From an uncultured Oscillospiraceae bacterium (GTDB taxonomy: Bacteria; Bacillota; Clostridia; Oscillospirales; Oscillospiraceae), in assembly GCA_934533005.1 (NCBI GenBank), contig CAKTBC010000018.1:1-25170 (forward strand): a stretch of DNA of 25,170 bases, written 5' to 3'. Numbering within the stretch: the first letter of the stretch is position 1; every line of letters starts with the position of its first letter. Under the pieces are notes generated by a model, which worked only from the letters and a program-made list of their open reading frames with translations, was not told the origin of the DNA and searched no databases. The translations under genes and the position numbers were made by a program. Positions 1 through 5,954 of the stretch are shown one piece after another.

Positions 1-59
1 CAAAAGAGACGCCGCCGCGAACTTGTCTTATTCGATTTACAGAATGGCCCGCCGGGATC

Positions 60-392
60 TTATGCCGGTCTTACGACAAGCCGCTCGATCAGGCCGTCGG
101 AGCTGAATTCCGTAATGGTTGCCAGAGCCCGGACATGGTAGCCGTCGTAAACGGCATAGTAGTAAGCCTGCGTGTCGCTGACGATGCGGGGATCGGTGAT
201 ATGGAAATGCCGGAACAGGAACCGGTTATGGTAGAACATGTCAATGGCCTCGGGGCCGTAGGTGCTGACCAGAGGCTTGCCCGCGTCACGGGGGCAGTGG
301 TCCACGAAAATGGCCGTGGGAGAAAAGAGCTTGCTCAGCGCCAAAGCATCCTGATTGGCCAGAGCGTCCACATACTGTCGAATCAAAGTCAT
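60..392 (-). CDS. NTF2/SnoaL-fold small protein (ketosteroid isomerase-like)
   Basis: A 110-residue protein with the cone-shaped NTF2/SnoaL fold pattern: an N-terminal helix (IRQYVDALANQD), the LFSPTAIFVD strand, a YGPEAIDMFY helix and C-terminal strands ending IERLVVRPA. Members of this fold include Delta5-3-ketosteroid isomerase, SnoaL cyclases and many proteins of unknown role. Compared from memory with Comamonas ketosteroid isomerase, the general-acid Tyr14 and base Asp38 fall without gaps on Tyr7 and Asp31, but the Asp99 position appears to be Thr. The start is ATG at 390-392 with AAGGAGG upstream, overlapping the stop of the preceding dehydrogenase gene only 13 bases away, so the two genes are probably co-translated. 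The fold call is fairly safe. The substrate is unknown, and the Tyr/Asp match may be generic for the superfamily. Confidence 0.8.
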   Translation of the reverse strand: MTLIRQYVDALANQDALALSKLFSPTAIFVDHCPRDAGKPLVSTYGPEAIDMFYHNRFLFRHFHITDPRIVSDTQAYYYAVYDGYHVRALATITEFSSDGLIERLVVRPA

Positions 393-405
393 GGTTTCCG
401 CCTCC

Positions 406-1209
406 TTAATAAACTTTCTCGCTGTTGAGCAGGGCGTCGGTGCCGCCGTCTACGAACATGATGTTGCCGTTGACGCCGTGGGCCGCCGGGGACACCAGAA
501 ACGCCAGCACGTTGGCAATGTCCACGGGGTCCAGCAGCTGGTCGCCGGTCCGGTAGTTGATGGGAATGGGCAGCCCCGCCAGAGCCGCTGTGGCACGGTC
601 GCCCATGGCGGCGGTGAGCGGCGTCCGGACGTTGCCGGGAGCCACCGCGTTGATGCGCACGCCATTGGCACCCCAGCTGGCGGAGATCCGCCGCACCCAG
701 CGGGCCAGAGCGTATTTGGTGGTGGCGTACAGTCCCTGCGCCAGGGTCATGTTAGAGCCGTCATACTGCTCCAGAATGGACAGAATACGGGCTTCGTTCC
801 GATCCTGATTGCAGGCATAGTTGAGCATATCGCAAAGATCCATATGCACACCGCCCTGCGAAATGGTGTTCGATACGATGACCACGCAGCTGCCGCCCTT
901 CTTCTTGAGCAGCTCATAGAGGCCGTAGGCCAAACCTGTGGCGCCGAAGTAGTTCAGAGAGAACATCAGCTTCATATCGCCGCAGGTGCCCGCCACGCCG
1001 GCCACGCAGATCAGGCCGTCGATCCCCTCGGGGTGCAGCTCGTGGATCTTGTCGATCACGTCCTGCCGTCCCTCTTTGGTGGCAATATTGGCGTTGATAT
1101 CCCCGCCTTTCAGATCAACATTGATCGTCTCGTGTCCCTGACTGCGCAAAATTTCCACCGTCTTGCCTCCAATGCCGCCGGAGCCGCCGGTGATAACATA
1201 AACTCCCAT
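406..1209 (-). CDS. Short-chain dehydrogenase/reductase, HsdA (3-alpha-HSD/carbonyl reductase)-like
   Basis: A 267-residue NAD(P)-dependent oxidoreductase of the SDR superfamily. It has the Rossmann motif TGGSGGIG at residues 7-14, VDLKGGD after strand 2 (D32 suggests an NAD preference), the NAG-equivalent CVAG near residue 70, the active-site pair Y161-x3-K165 (YATTK), and the C-terminal FVDGG. Long stretches resemble Comamonas 3-alpha-hydroxysteroid dehydrogenase/carbonyl reductase as I recall it: NYFGAT at 86-91 at the same numbering, the EGR block near 46-48, FLVSPAA and DGGTDAL. The usual catalytic serine is not obvious: the segment reads IVSNTIS at residues 111-117. The start ATG (1207-1209) is preceded by AAAGGA at a rather long 12 bases. 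It is first in a unit with the NTF2-fold gene. SDR membership is secure; a steroid or bile acid substrate is inference. Confidence 0.88.
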   Translation of the reverse strand: MGVYVITGGSGGIGGKTVEILRSQGHETINVDLKGGDINANIATKEGRQDVIDKIHELHPEGIDGLICVAGVAGTCGDMKLMFSLNYFGATGLAYGLYELLKKKGGSCVVIVSNTISQGGVHMDLCDMLNYACNQDRNEARILSILEQYDGSNMTLAQGLYATTKYALARWVRRISASWGANGVRINAVAPGNVRTPLTAAMGDRATAALAGLPIPINYRTGDQLLDPVDIANVLAFLVSPAAHGVNGNIMFVDGGTDALLNSEKVY

Positions 1210-1266
1210 ACGTTGTCCATGTCCTTTCTTAGGAATTGAAATAGAAAATCTTCGTTGTGTGTTTTA

Positions 1267-1308
1267 TATCATACACCAGTGTATATTATCATACATCCGC
1301 CATGTATG
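1267..1308. promoter_or_regulatory. Two tandem palindromes, probable operator
   Basis: Palindrome 1 is ATACAC-CA-GTGTAT (1271-1284). Palindrome 2 is CATACAT-CCGCC-ATGTATG (1290-1308). Both carry ATACA/TGTAT half-sites, and TATCATACA is repeated directly at 1267 and 1287, 20 bases apart, about two helical turns. Palindrome 2 fills the -35/-10 spacer of the SDR promoter and palindrome 1 sits just downstream of the -10, an arrangement typical of TetR-like repressors. No regulator gene lies in the window. Confidence 0.6.
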
Positions 1309-1312
1309 GCAA
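1285..1312 (-). promoter_or_regulatory. Probable promoter of the SDR/NTF2 unit
   Basis: On the minus strand TTGCCA (1307-1312) is followed after 16 bases by GATAAT (1285-1290); TAATAT at an 18-base spacing is an alternative. The predicted start near 1278 leaves about a 70-base leader before the SDR start codon. The element is interleaved with two palindromes that could be repressor sites. Confidence 0.6.
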
Positions 1313-1402
1313 TCCCCCAAAAGTATGGCCTCGCACGACCGGAGGTTTTGCACCGCATAGAAATTAATTCCGCTTTGAGGCGGTAATTTGTTTATTTTTC
1401 CG

Positions 1403-1431
1403 TTGACAGATGCGTCAGGGCATGATAGTAT
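1403..1431 (+). promoter_or_regulatory. pyrR-uraA promoter
   Basis: Perfect TTGACA (1403-1408), 17-base spacer, TAGTAT (1426-1431) with a TG one base upstream (extended -10). Transcription should begin near 1438, giving a leader of about 150 bases before pyrR. Confidence 0.85.
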
Positions 1432-1437
1432 ACGCAC

Positions 1438-1523
1438 CAGAAAAGACCTCTTTAAGTCGGTACAGAGCTGCCGGCAAGGTGTCGTAAGATGGGATCACGG
1501 TATCTTTATGCCGTGTCGCTGCG
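1438..1523 (+). promoter_or_regulatory. PyrR-binding leader / antiterminator region
   Basis: The leader carries, in order, CTTTAA (1450-1455), GTC, CAGAGCTG (1463-1470) and GGCAAGG (1473-1479), the same order as in known PyrR-binding loops of Firmicutes pyr operons, although the loop core is a variant. CCGGCAAGG (1471-1479) can pair with the left arm of the downstream terminator, CCTTGTCCGG (1524-1533), giving a mutually exclusive antiterminator. This supports UMP/UTP-dependent attenuation by PyrR, which would bind the loop, free the terminator and lower expression when pyrimidines are plentiful. Confidence 0.7.
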
Positions 1524-1555
1524 CCTTGTCCGGAATTGCCGGTCAAGGTTTTTTT
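1524..1555 (+). terminator. pyrR leader attenuator terminator
   Basis: Stem CCTTGTCCGG (1524-1533) and CCGGTCAAGG (1539-1548), with one T-T mismatch and a 5-base loop, followed by seven T (1549-1555). It lies upstream of the pyrR start codon and so acts as an attenuator rather than an operon end. Confidence 0.8.
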
Positions 1556-1588
1556 GTTGCCCAAATGCCGGAAAGGATGTGGAAGGCC

Positions 1589-2128
1589 ATGAACTTTAAA
1601 GCCCAGATCATGGACGAGGCCGCCGTGGAGCGGACGCTCGTGCGCATTGCCCACCAGATCATCGAAAAGAACCACGGCACCGAAAACCTCTGCCTCATCG
1701 GTATCAAGACCCGCGGCATCCCTCTCGCCGAGCGGCTGGCGAGAAACATTGAAAAGATCGAGGGCGTCCGCGTCCCGGTCGGAAAACTGGATATCACGCT
1801 TTATCGGGACGATCTCACGCTCGTTGCCGATGCGCCCGTCGTTTCGGACACGCACATTCCCTTTGATGTAAAGGGAATGACCGTTGTGCTCTGTGACGAC
1901 GTTATTTTTACGACCCGCACCGCCCGCGCGGCCATCGACGCGCTCATCTCTCTCGGCCGGCCGGCGCGCATCCAGCTCTTCGCGCTCATCGACCGCGGCC
2001 ACGCCGAGTTTCCGATCAAGCCGGATTTTGTCGGCAAGAACATCCCCACCTCCCTGCGCGAAATCGTCGCGGTGCGCCTCGCCGAGTGCGACGGCGAAAC
2101 GGGCGTTTCCATTTACGAGAAAGAATAA
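1589..2128 (+). CDS. pyrR: PyrR, pyrimidine operon attenuation protein / uracil phosphoribosyltransferase
   Basis: A 179-residue type I PRTase-fold protein, close to the usual length of about 180. It binds pyr leader RNA in response to UMP/UTP and often has uracil phosphoribosyltransferase activity. Visible features are the N-terminal MDEAAVERTLVRIAHQII helix, IKTRGIPLAERL near 39-50, the PRPP loop VVLCDDVIFTTRTARAA at 99-115, and FALIDRGHAEFPIKPDFVGK near 131-150. The PRPP loop has Cys102 and FTTRT where YTGRT is commoner. The start chosen is ATG 1589-1591, behind GGAAAGG/GGAAGG and giving the family length. An in-frame ATG at 1577 would sit directly on the ribosome site. The gene lies behind its own attenuator and is followed after 23 bases by uraA, so it probably controls both itself and uracil uptake. 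Confidence 0.95.
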   Translation: MNFKAQIMDEAAVERTLVRIAHQIIEKNHGTENLCLIGIKTRGIPLAERLARNIEKIEGVRVPVGKLDITLYRDDLTLVADAPVVSDTHIPFDVKGMTVVLCDDVIFTTRTARAAIDALISLGRPARIQLFALIDRGHAEFPIKPDFVGKNIPTSLREIVAVRLAECDGETGVSIYEKE

Positions 2129-2151
2129 ATTTTTATAAGGAGAGAACGATT

Positions 2152-3489
2152 ATGACAAAGAAACAAATCGGATCCGAACCCATTTACGACGCGCGCTCCC
2201 TCGGCACGCCACGCATGCTGGTGCTCGGACTGCAGCACATGTTTGCCATGTTCGGCGCGACCGTCCTTGTCCCGGCGCTCACCGGTCTGGACGTTGCCAC
2301 CACGCTGCTCTTCGCCGGTCTCGGCACGCTGCTCTTCCATCTGCTCACCAAGGGTAAGGTCCCCGCATTCCTCGGCTCCTCGTTCGCATTCATCGGAGGC
2401 TACGCTGCCATCGCCCCGAACAAGGAACCCGAACTGCTCGTCTACGCCTGCGTCGGCGTCGCGGCAGCGGGTCTCATGTATGTCGTCCTCTCCGCTCTCT
2501 TCAAGGCCTTCGGCGTGAAGAAGGTCATGCGCTTCTTCCCCCCGATCGTCACCGGCCCCATCATCATCGCCATCGGCCTGACGCTCTCCTCCTCCGCGAT
2601 CACCAACTGCTCCGCCAACTGGCTCGTCGCCGTCGTCGCCATCGCGATCGTCATCGGCTTCAACATGTGGGGCAAGGGCATGACCAAGATCATCCCCATC
2701 CTGCTCGGCGTCCTCGGCTCCTACGTTTTCGCGCTGATCGTTGACCCCGCCGCCCGCGCCAAGGTCGTTGAGGCTGTCGGCGAGGCCGCCTGGCTCGGTT
2801 TCCCGATCTACGGCGAGCGTACCGTGTTCTCCCTCTTCTCCAACGCCAACTTCGATAGCGGCCTTCTCGTGAGCGCCATCTTCACGATCGTCCCGCTCTC
2901 TCTCGCCACGATGGTCGAGCACATCGGCGACATCTGCGCCATCTCCTCCACGGTTGAACGCAACTACATGGTCGACCCCGGCTTCCATCGCACGCTCCTC
3001 GGCGACGGTCTTGCCACGACGCTTGCCGCTCTCTTCGGCGCTCCTGCCAACACTACCTACGGTGAAAACACCGGCGTTCTCGCCCTGACCCGCGTATACG
3101 ACCCCGCCGTCATCCGCATCGCCGCGGTGTTCGCGATCGTCGTGTCCTTCTGCCCGAAGTTCTCCGCTCTCGTCTCCGCGATGCCCACCGCCACGATCGG
3201 CGGCGTGTCCCTCGTCCTCTACGGCATGATCTCCGCGGTCGGCGTGCGCAACGTTGTCGAAAATAACGTCGACTTCTCCAACACCCGCAACATCATCATC
3301 GCCGCGCTCATCCTCGTCCTCGCGATCGGCATCACCTACACCGCGCCCATCCAGATCGGCATCGTGAGCTTCTCCGGTCTCGCGGTTGCCTCCATCGTGG
3401 GCATCGTGCTCAACGCCATCCTGCCCGGCAAGGACTACGAGTTCGTGCAGGAGGACAAGGGTTCCACCTCCGTGGACTTCAAAGTGTGA
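2152..3489 (+). CDS. uraA: Uracil permease, NCS2/NAT (SLC23) family
   Basis: A 445-residue polytopic membrane protein that imports uracil by proton symport. The NCS2 signature is present as ENTGVLALTR (residues 305-314), with Glu305 in the place of the substrate-binding Glu of E. coli UraA, and the second essential Glu is in MVEHIGD (Glu256). LQHMFAMFGA near 28-37 is the conserved first membrane segment, and many further hydrophobic spans follow. ATG 2152-2154 follows AAGGAG by 8 bases; an open frame extends further upstream but into pyrR. The second gene of the pyrR operon, it supplies uracil for salvage under PyrR control. Codon use is strongly biased to CTC, GTC, ATC and TCC, more than in its neighbours, which suggests high expression. 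A xanthine or other NCS2 substrate is unlikely given the pyrR context. Confidence 0.95.
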   Translation: MTKKQIGSEPIYDARSLGTPRMLVLGLQHMFAMFGATVLVPALTGLDVATTLLFAGLGTLLFHLLTKGKVPAFLGSSFAFIGGYAAIAPNKEPELLVYACVGVAAAGLMYVVLSALFKAFGVKKVMRFFPPIVTGPIIIAIGLTLSSSAITNCSANWLVAVVAIAIVIGFNMWGKGMTKIIPILLGVLGSYVFALIVDPAARAKVVEAVGEAAWLGFPIYGERTVFSLFSNANFDSGLLVSAIFTIVPLSLATMVEHIGDICAISSTVERNYMVDPGFHRTLLGDGLATTLAALFGAPANTTYGENTGVLALTRVYDPAVIRIAAVFAIVVSFCPKFSALVSAMPTATIGGVSLVLYGMISAVGVRNVVENNVDFSNTRNIIIAALILVLAIGITYTAPIQIGIVSFSGLAVASIVGIVLNAILPGKDYEFVQEDKGSTSVDFKV

Positions 3490-3522
3490 TATCTCTCCGC
3501 CTCTCTTAAATATCTTTCCTGT

Positions 3523-3562
3523 AAAGAGAGACGCGCCGTACAAACGGCGCGTCTCTCTTTTT
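3523..3562 (+). terminator. Strong terminator of pyrR-uraA
   Basis: A perfect 17-bp stem (3523-3539 with 3544-3560), ACAA loop, and a run of T at its end. The stem core is GACGCGCCGT/ACGGCGCGTC. Confidence 0.93.
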
Positions 3563-3575
3563 GCCGATTCGGGCG

Positions 3576-3604
3576 TTGCCTTTTTTATCGAAGCGTGATA
3601 ACAT
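3576..3604 (+). promoter_or_regulatory. Promoter of the uracil-DNA glycosylase operon
   Basis: TTGCCT (3576-3581), 17-base spacer, TAACAT (3599-3604) with an extended TG at 3596-3597. It lies just after the uraA terminator, and transcription should start about 18 bases before the start codon. Confidence 0.7.
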
Positions 3605-3628
3605 AGTTTTATATGGAGTGTGATAAGC

Positions 3629-4201
3629 ATGGAAGCGATGGACAAACTGCAAAGGGAATGTCTCTCCTGCCGGGACTGCCCGCTTTCGCAGGGGCGGCAC
3701 AATGTCGTATTCGGCGTCGGCGATCCGGAGAGCGAGCTGATGTTCATCGGCGAGGGGCCGGGCGAGCAGGAAGATCTGCAGGGCGAGCCGTTTGTCGGCC
3801 CGGCCGGAAAGCTGCTGGACGATATGCTGGAAATGATCGATCTTGACCGCTCGCGTGTTTACATTGCAAACGTCGTCAAGTGCCGTCCGCCGCACAACCG
3901 CGATCCGCTCAACGAGGAGCAGGCGGCGTGCCGCCGCTGGCTGGACGCGCAGCGCGATCTGATCCGTCCGAAGCTGATCGTGTGTCTCGGGCGCATCGCC
4001 GCGATGGCCATTATCAAGCCGGACTTTCGCATCACGCGCGAGCATGGCCAATGGTTTGACATCGAAAGCGCCCGCGCCATGGCGATCTACCACCCGTCCG
4101 CGCTGCTGCGCGACATCACCAAACGCCCGGAAACGTTCGCCGATCTGCGCTCGCTTCGCAGCGAGGCAAAGCGCGTCTGCGAGCGGCTCTATAATGAATG
4201 A
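3629..4201 (+). CDS. Family 4 (iron-sulfur) uracil-DNA glycosylase
   Basis: A 190-residue enzyme that removes uracil from DNA to start base excision repair. Motif A is GEGPGEQED at 41-49, followed by GEPFVGPAG; motif B is YHPSALLRD in the C-terminal third. Cys11, Cys14, Cys85 (NVVKCRPP) and Cys101 match the four ligands of the [4Fe-4S] cluster of this family; Cys17 is extra. The phage-polymerase-domain relatives have the same fold but the context does not suggest phage. ATG 3629 was preferred to the in-frame GTG 3620 because GGAG at 3615-3618 is 10 bases from the ATG but only 1 base from the GTG. It is first in a three-gene operon with DUF2156 and GNAT genes, which have no obvious link to DNA repair. 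Confidence 0.92.
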   Translation: MEAMDKLQRECLSCRDCPLSQGRHNVVFGVGDPESELMFIGEGPGEQEDLQGEPFVGPAGKLLDDMLEMIDLDRSRVYIANVVKCRPPHNRDPLNEEQAACRRWLDAQRDLIRPKLIVCLGRIAAMAIIKPDFRITREHGQWFDIESARAMAIYHPSALLRDITKRPETFADLRSLRSEAKRVCERLYNE

Positions 4202-4225
4202 ACAATAACGAAAGGCTATTTTCTT

Positions 4226-5122
4226 ATGAGCGAATTTCAGCCCATCGGGCTGCAGCACAAACCTTATTTTGACGAAGCGCTTGCCTGGGAGGATTCGAAA
4301 AGCTCCTCGGACAGCTTCGGAAACGTATTTCTCTGGGACATTCTCTGCCGGCGCAACGTTGCGCTTCTCGGCGAGCGGCTCGGCATTGAGTACCTTTGTT
4401 CCCGCGGCGCATTCTACGCCTATCCCTCCGGCCGAGGTGAGCTTGCTCCCGCGATCGAAGCGCTTCGCGCACGCGCTGCGGAGCATGAACGTCCGCTCTA
4501 TCTCGAAGGCGTGACCGCGCCGCAGCGCGCTGCGCTTGAAGCGGCCCTGCCGGGACGATTCCGCTTTTTTGAAGACCGGGACGATGCGGATTACATGTAC
4601 TCTGTCGAATCGTTCGCAACGCTCTCCGGGAAGAAGCTCCACGGCAAACGGAATTTCTGCAACCGGTTTGAAAACGCGCACGACTGGCATTACGAAGTCC
4701 TATCCCCCGCCGCGTTTGACGACTGCCGCGCTCTTCTCCAAAGCTGGGACGAGGAAAAGGACGGCGGCAACGCAGAGGAAAACGAAGCCATCGAGCGGAT
4801 GTTCCAGTACTGGGACACACTCAGCATGATTGGCGGTGTGCTCTATGCCGACGGCAAGCCCGCAGCGTTCACCGCCGGGGAAAGGCTCGGCAGCGATACG
4901 ATCGACGTGCATTTTGAAAAAGCGATCGACGATCTCCCCGGCGCGTATCCGATGGTCGCGCGGGAATTTGCCCGGCAGCTGCAAAGGGATTTTCCGGAGA
5001 TCCGGTATCTCAACCGCGAGGAAGATATGGGCATCCCCGGTCTACGAAAAGCGAAAGAGGAGTGGTATCCGATGTTCATGATCGATAAATTCACCGCTCT
5101 CTGGCTGGAGGACGAAGCATGA
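4226..5122 (+). CDS. DUF2156 (phosphatidylglycerol lysyltransferase C-terminal-like) protein
   Basis: A 298-residue soluble protein with the double-GNAT architecture of DUF2156 (COG4866). Its middle holds the conserved block around KLHGKRNFCNRFE (about 136-148), and the C-terminal half holds GGVLYADGKPAAFTAGE and YLNREEDMGIPGLRKAKE, the most conserved parts of this family. The membrane part of MprF is absent, so it is a stand-alone acyl/aminoacyl transferase-like domain. The substrate is unknown; aminoacyl-tRNA-dependent transfer is only a possibility from the fold. Start ATG 4226 follows AAAGG by about 10 bases and lies 24 bases after the glycosylase stop. Its end overlaps the next start (ATGA), so translation is coupled to the GNAT gene. 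Confidence 0.85.
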   Translation: MSEFQPIGLQHKPYFDEALAWEDSKSSSDSFGNVFLWDILCRRNVALLGERLGIEYLCSRGAFYAYPSGRGELAPAIEALRARAAEHERPLYLEGVTAPQRAALEAALPGRFRFFEDRDDADYMYSVESFATLSGKKLHGKRNFCNRFENAHDWHYEVLSPAAFDDCRALLQSWDEEKDGGNAEENEAIERMFQYWDTLSMIGGVLYADGKPAAFTAGERLGSDTIDVHFEKAIDDLPGAYPMVAREFARQLQRDFPEIRYLNREEDMGIPGLRKAKEEWYPMFMIDKFTALWLEDEA

Positions 5123-5757
5123 CGCCGCGTCCGTCCCGCGAGGGGGACGAGAAAGCGCTCAAAGCCCTTTGGTGCGAGGTGTTCGGCGATACGGACGAGT
5201 ATATCGACACGTTCTTCCGCGAGGTCTACCGCCCCGGCATGGCGAGTGTGATTGAGGAGAACGGTACCGTCGTGGCAGCGGCGTATGCCGTGCCGTTCGG
5301 CGGCGTTCGATACATCTACGCTGTGGCAACAAAGCCGGAATACCGCGGCCGGGGTTATGGCCGCGCCGTAACGCTTGCTGCCGCGGGAGGGGAACCGGCG
5401 TATCTCTGCCCGGCGGATGCCACGCTCCGGTGCTGGTACGCGCTCACGATGCGCGCCAAAACGGTTTCGTACCGCTCGTACGCGCCGCTTCCGGCAGCAC
5501 ACCGGAAGATCACGGCGGAGGAGTTCAACGCGCGCCGCGAGGCGTGGCTGGACGGCATCCCCCACGCGAAGTACAGCGACGGAATATTGAAGCTTTTCTC
5601 CGTGACCGGGGAATTCTTCTGCGGCGAGCACGGCGATATTTATGCCGTGGACGGCGGCCGGGTGTGCGAGGCGCTGCCCGCGCGCGCAGGCGACGAGCCG
5701 TTTCTCATGGGGCTCAACGGTGCCGAGCCGATCTACTGGGGTCTGGCGCTTGAATAA
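5119..5757 (+). CDS. GNAT family N-acetyltransferase
   Basis: A 212-residue protein with the GNAT acetyl-CoA binding motif A: YIYAVATKPEYRGRGYGRA (about residues 65-83) with R76-x-x-G79-x-G81 for the pyrophosphate. An N-terminal EGDEKALKALWCEVFGD helix is typical of COG4552/Eis-like and related GNATs found next to DUF2156 genes. The C-terminal half is family-specific. The substrate is not known. The start codon overlaps the DUF2156 stop by four bases (ATGA) and no separate ribosome site is needed. Last gene of the operon, followed at once by a strong terminator. Confidence 0.85.
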   Translation: MTPRPSREGDEKALKALWCEVFGDTDEYIDTFFREVYRPGMASVIEENGTVVAAAYAVPFGGVRYIYAVATKPEYRGRGYGRAVTLAAAGGEPAYLCPADATLRCWYALTMRAKTVSYRSYAPLPAAHRKITAEEFNARREAWLDGIPHAKYSDGILKLFSVTGEFFCGEHGDIYAVDGGRVCEALPARAGDEPFLMGLNGAEPIYWGLALE

Positions 5758-5761
5758 GGAC

Positions 5762-5799
5762 AAAAAGGCTTCTCTCAGAGTTTGAGAGAAGCCTTTTTC
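5762..5799. terminator. Bidirectional terminator
   Basis: A perfect 16-bp stem, left arm 5762-5777 beginning AAAAAGGCTTCTC and right arm 5783-5798 ending AGCCTTTTT, loop GAGTT. With A-tract and T-tract on both sides it can stop the plus-strand GNAT operon and also the converging DUF3810 transcript. Confidence 0.9.
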
Positions 5800-5818
5800 T
5801 ATTTGTCGGGGACTGATT

Positions 5819-5945
5819 AACCCCTCAGTCAGCCTTCCGGCTGCCGGCTCCCCTATTGAGGGGAGCCAAGTTGGTTTTTTGCAAGCTTACTTGCCTCCCC
5901 TAACAGGGGAGGTGGATTTTGCCAAAGGCAAAAGACGGAGGGGTT
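5819..5945. repeat. MITE-like nested palindromic intergenic repeat
   Basis: A 127-base non-coding element with short terminal inverted repeats AACCCCTC (5819-5826) and GAGGGGTT (5938-5945). Inside are four perfect hairpins: AGCC-TTCC-GGCT (5831-5842), GGCTCCCC-TATTGA-GGGGAGCC (5846-5867), CCTCCCC-TAACA-GGGGAGG (5894-5912) and TTTTGCC-AAA-GGCAAAA (5917-5933). From memory, near-identical CCCCTCAGTC...GAGGGG elements are dispersed between genes of Oscillospiraceae. It has no transposase and lies between two convergent genes, ending 9 bases before the DUF3810 stop codon. Confidence 0.8.
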
Positions 5946-5954
5946 CTCTCCTCA

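Larger units (their letters stand above)
1210..1588. other. 379-base intergenic region between divergent units
   Basis: There is no gene here. It holds, from left to right, the SDR leader, the palindromic operator and promoter of the SDR unit, a short AT-flanked dyad (1366-1388), the pyrR promoter and the pyrR attenuator leader, each described separately. An open frame running into pyrR from 1388 spans the promoter and terminator and is not a real N-terminal extension. Confidence 0.8.

Noticed and set aside
1..59. Possible gene end or element at the left edge
   Set aside because: No open frame, hairpin with T-tract or recognisable motif; nothing can be supported in these 59 bases.
1366..1388. 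Dyad AATTCCGC/GCGGTAATT upstream of the pyrR promoter, followed by a T-rich stretch
   Set aside because: There is no plus-strand gene before it to terminate, and the stem is short and interrupted; left as unexplained.
1388..1588. N-terminal extension of PyrR
   Set aside because: The extra stretch covers the promoter, leader and terminator; ATG 1589 gives the family length.
2113..3747. Long open frame antisense to uraA (544 codons, minus strand)
   Set aside because: Its composition is almost only Asp, Glu, Gly, Arg and His, as expected from the complement of a GC-rich, strongly codon-biased gene; uraA is certain on the other strand and the frame has no ribosome site.
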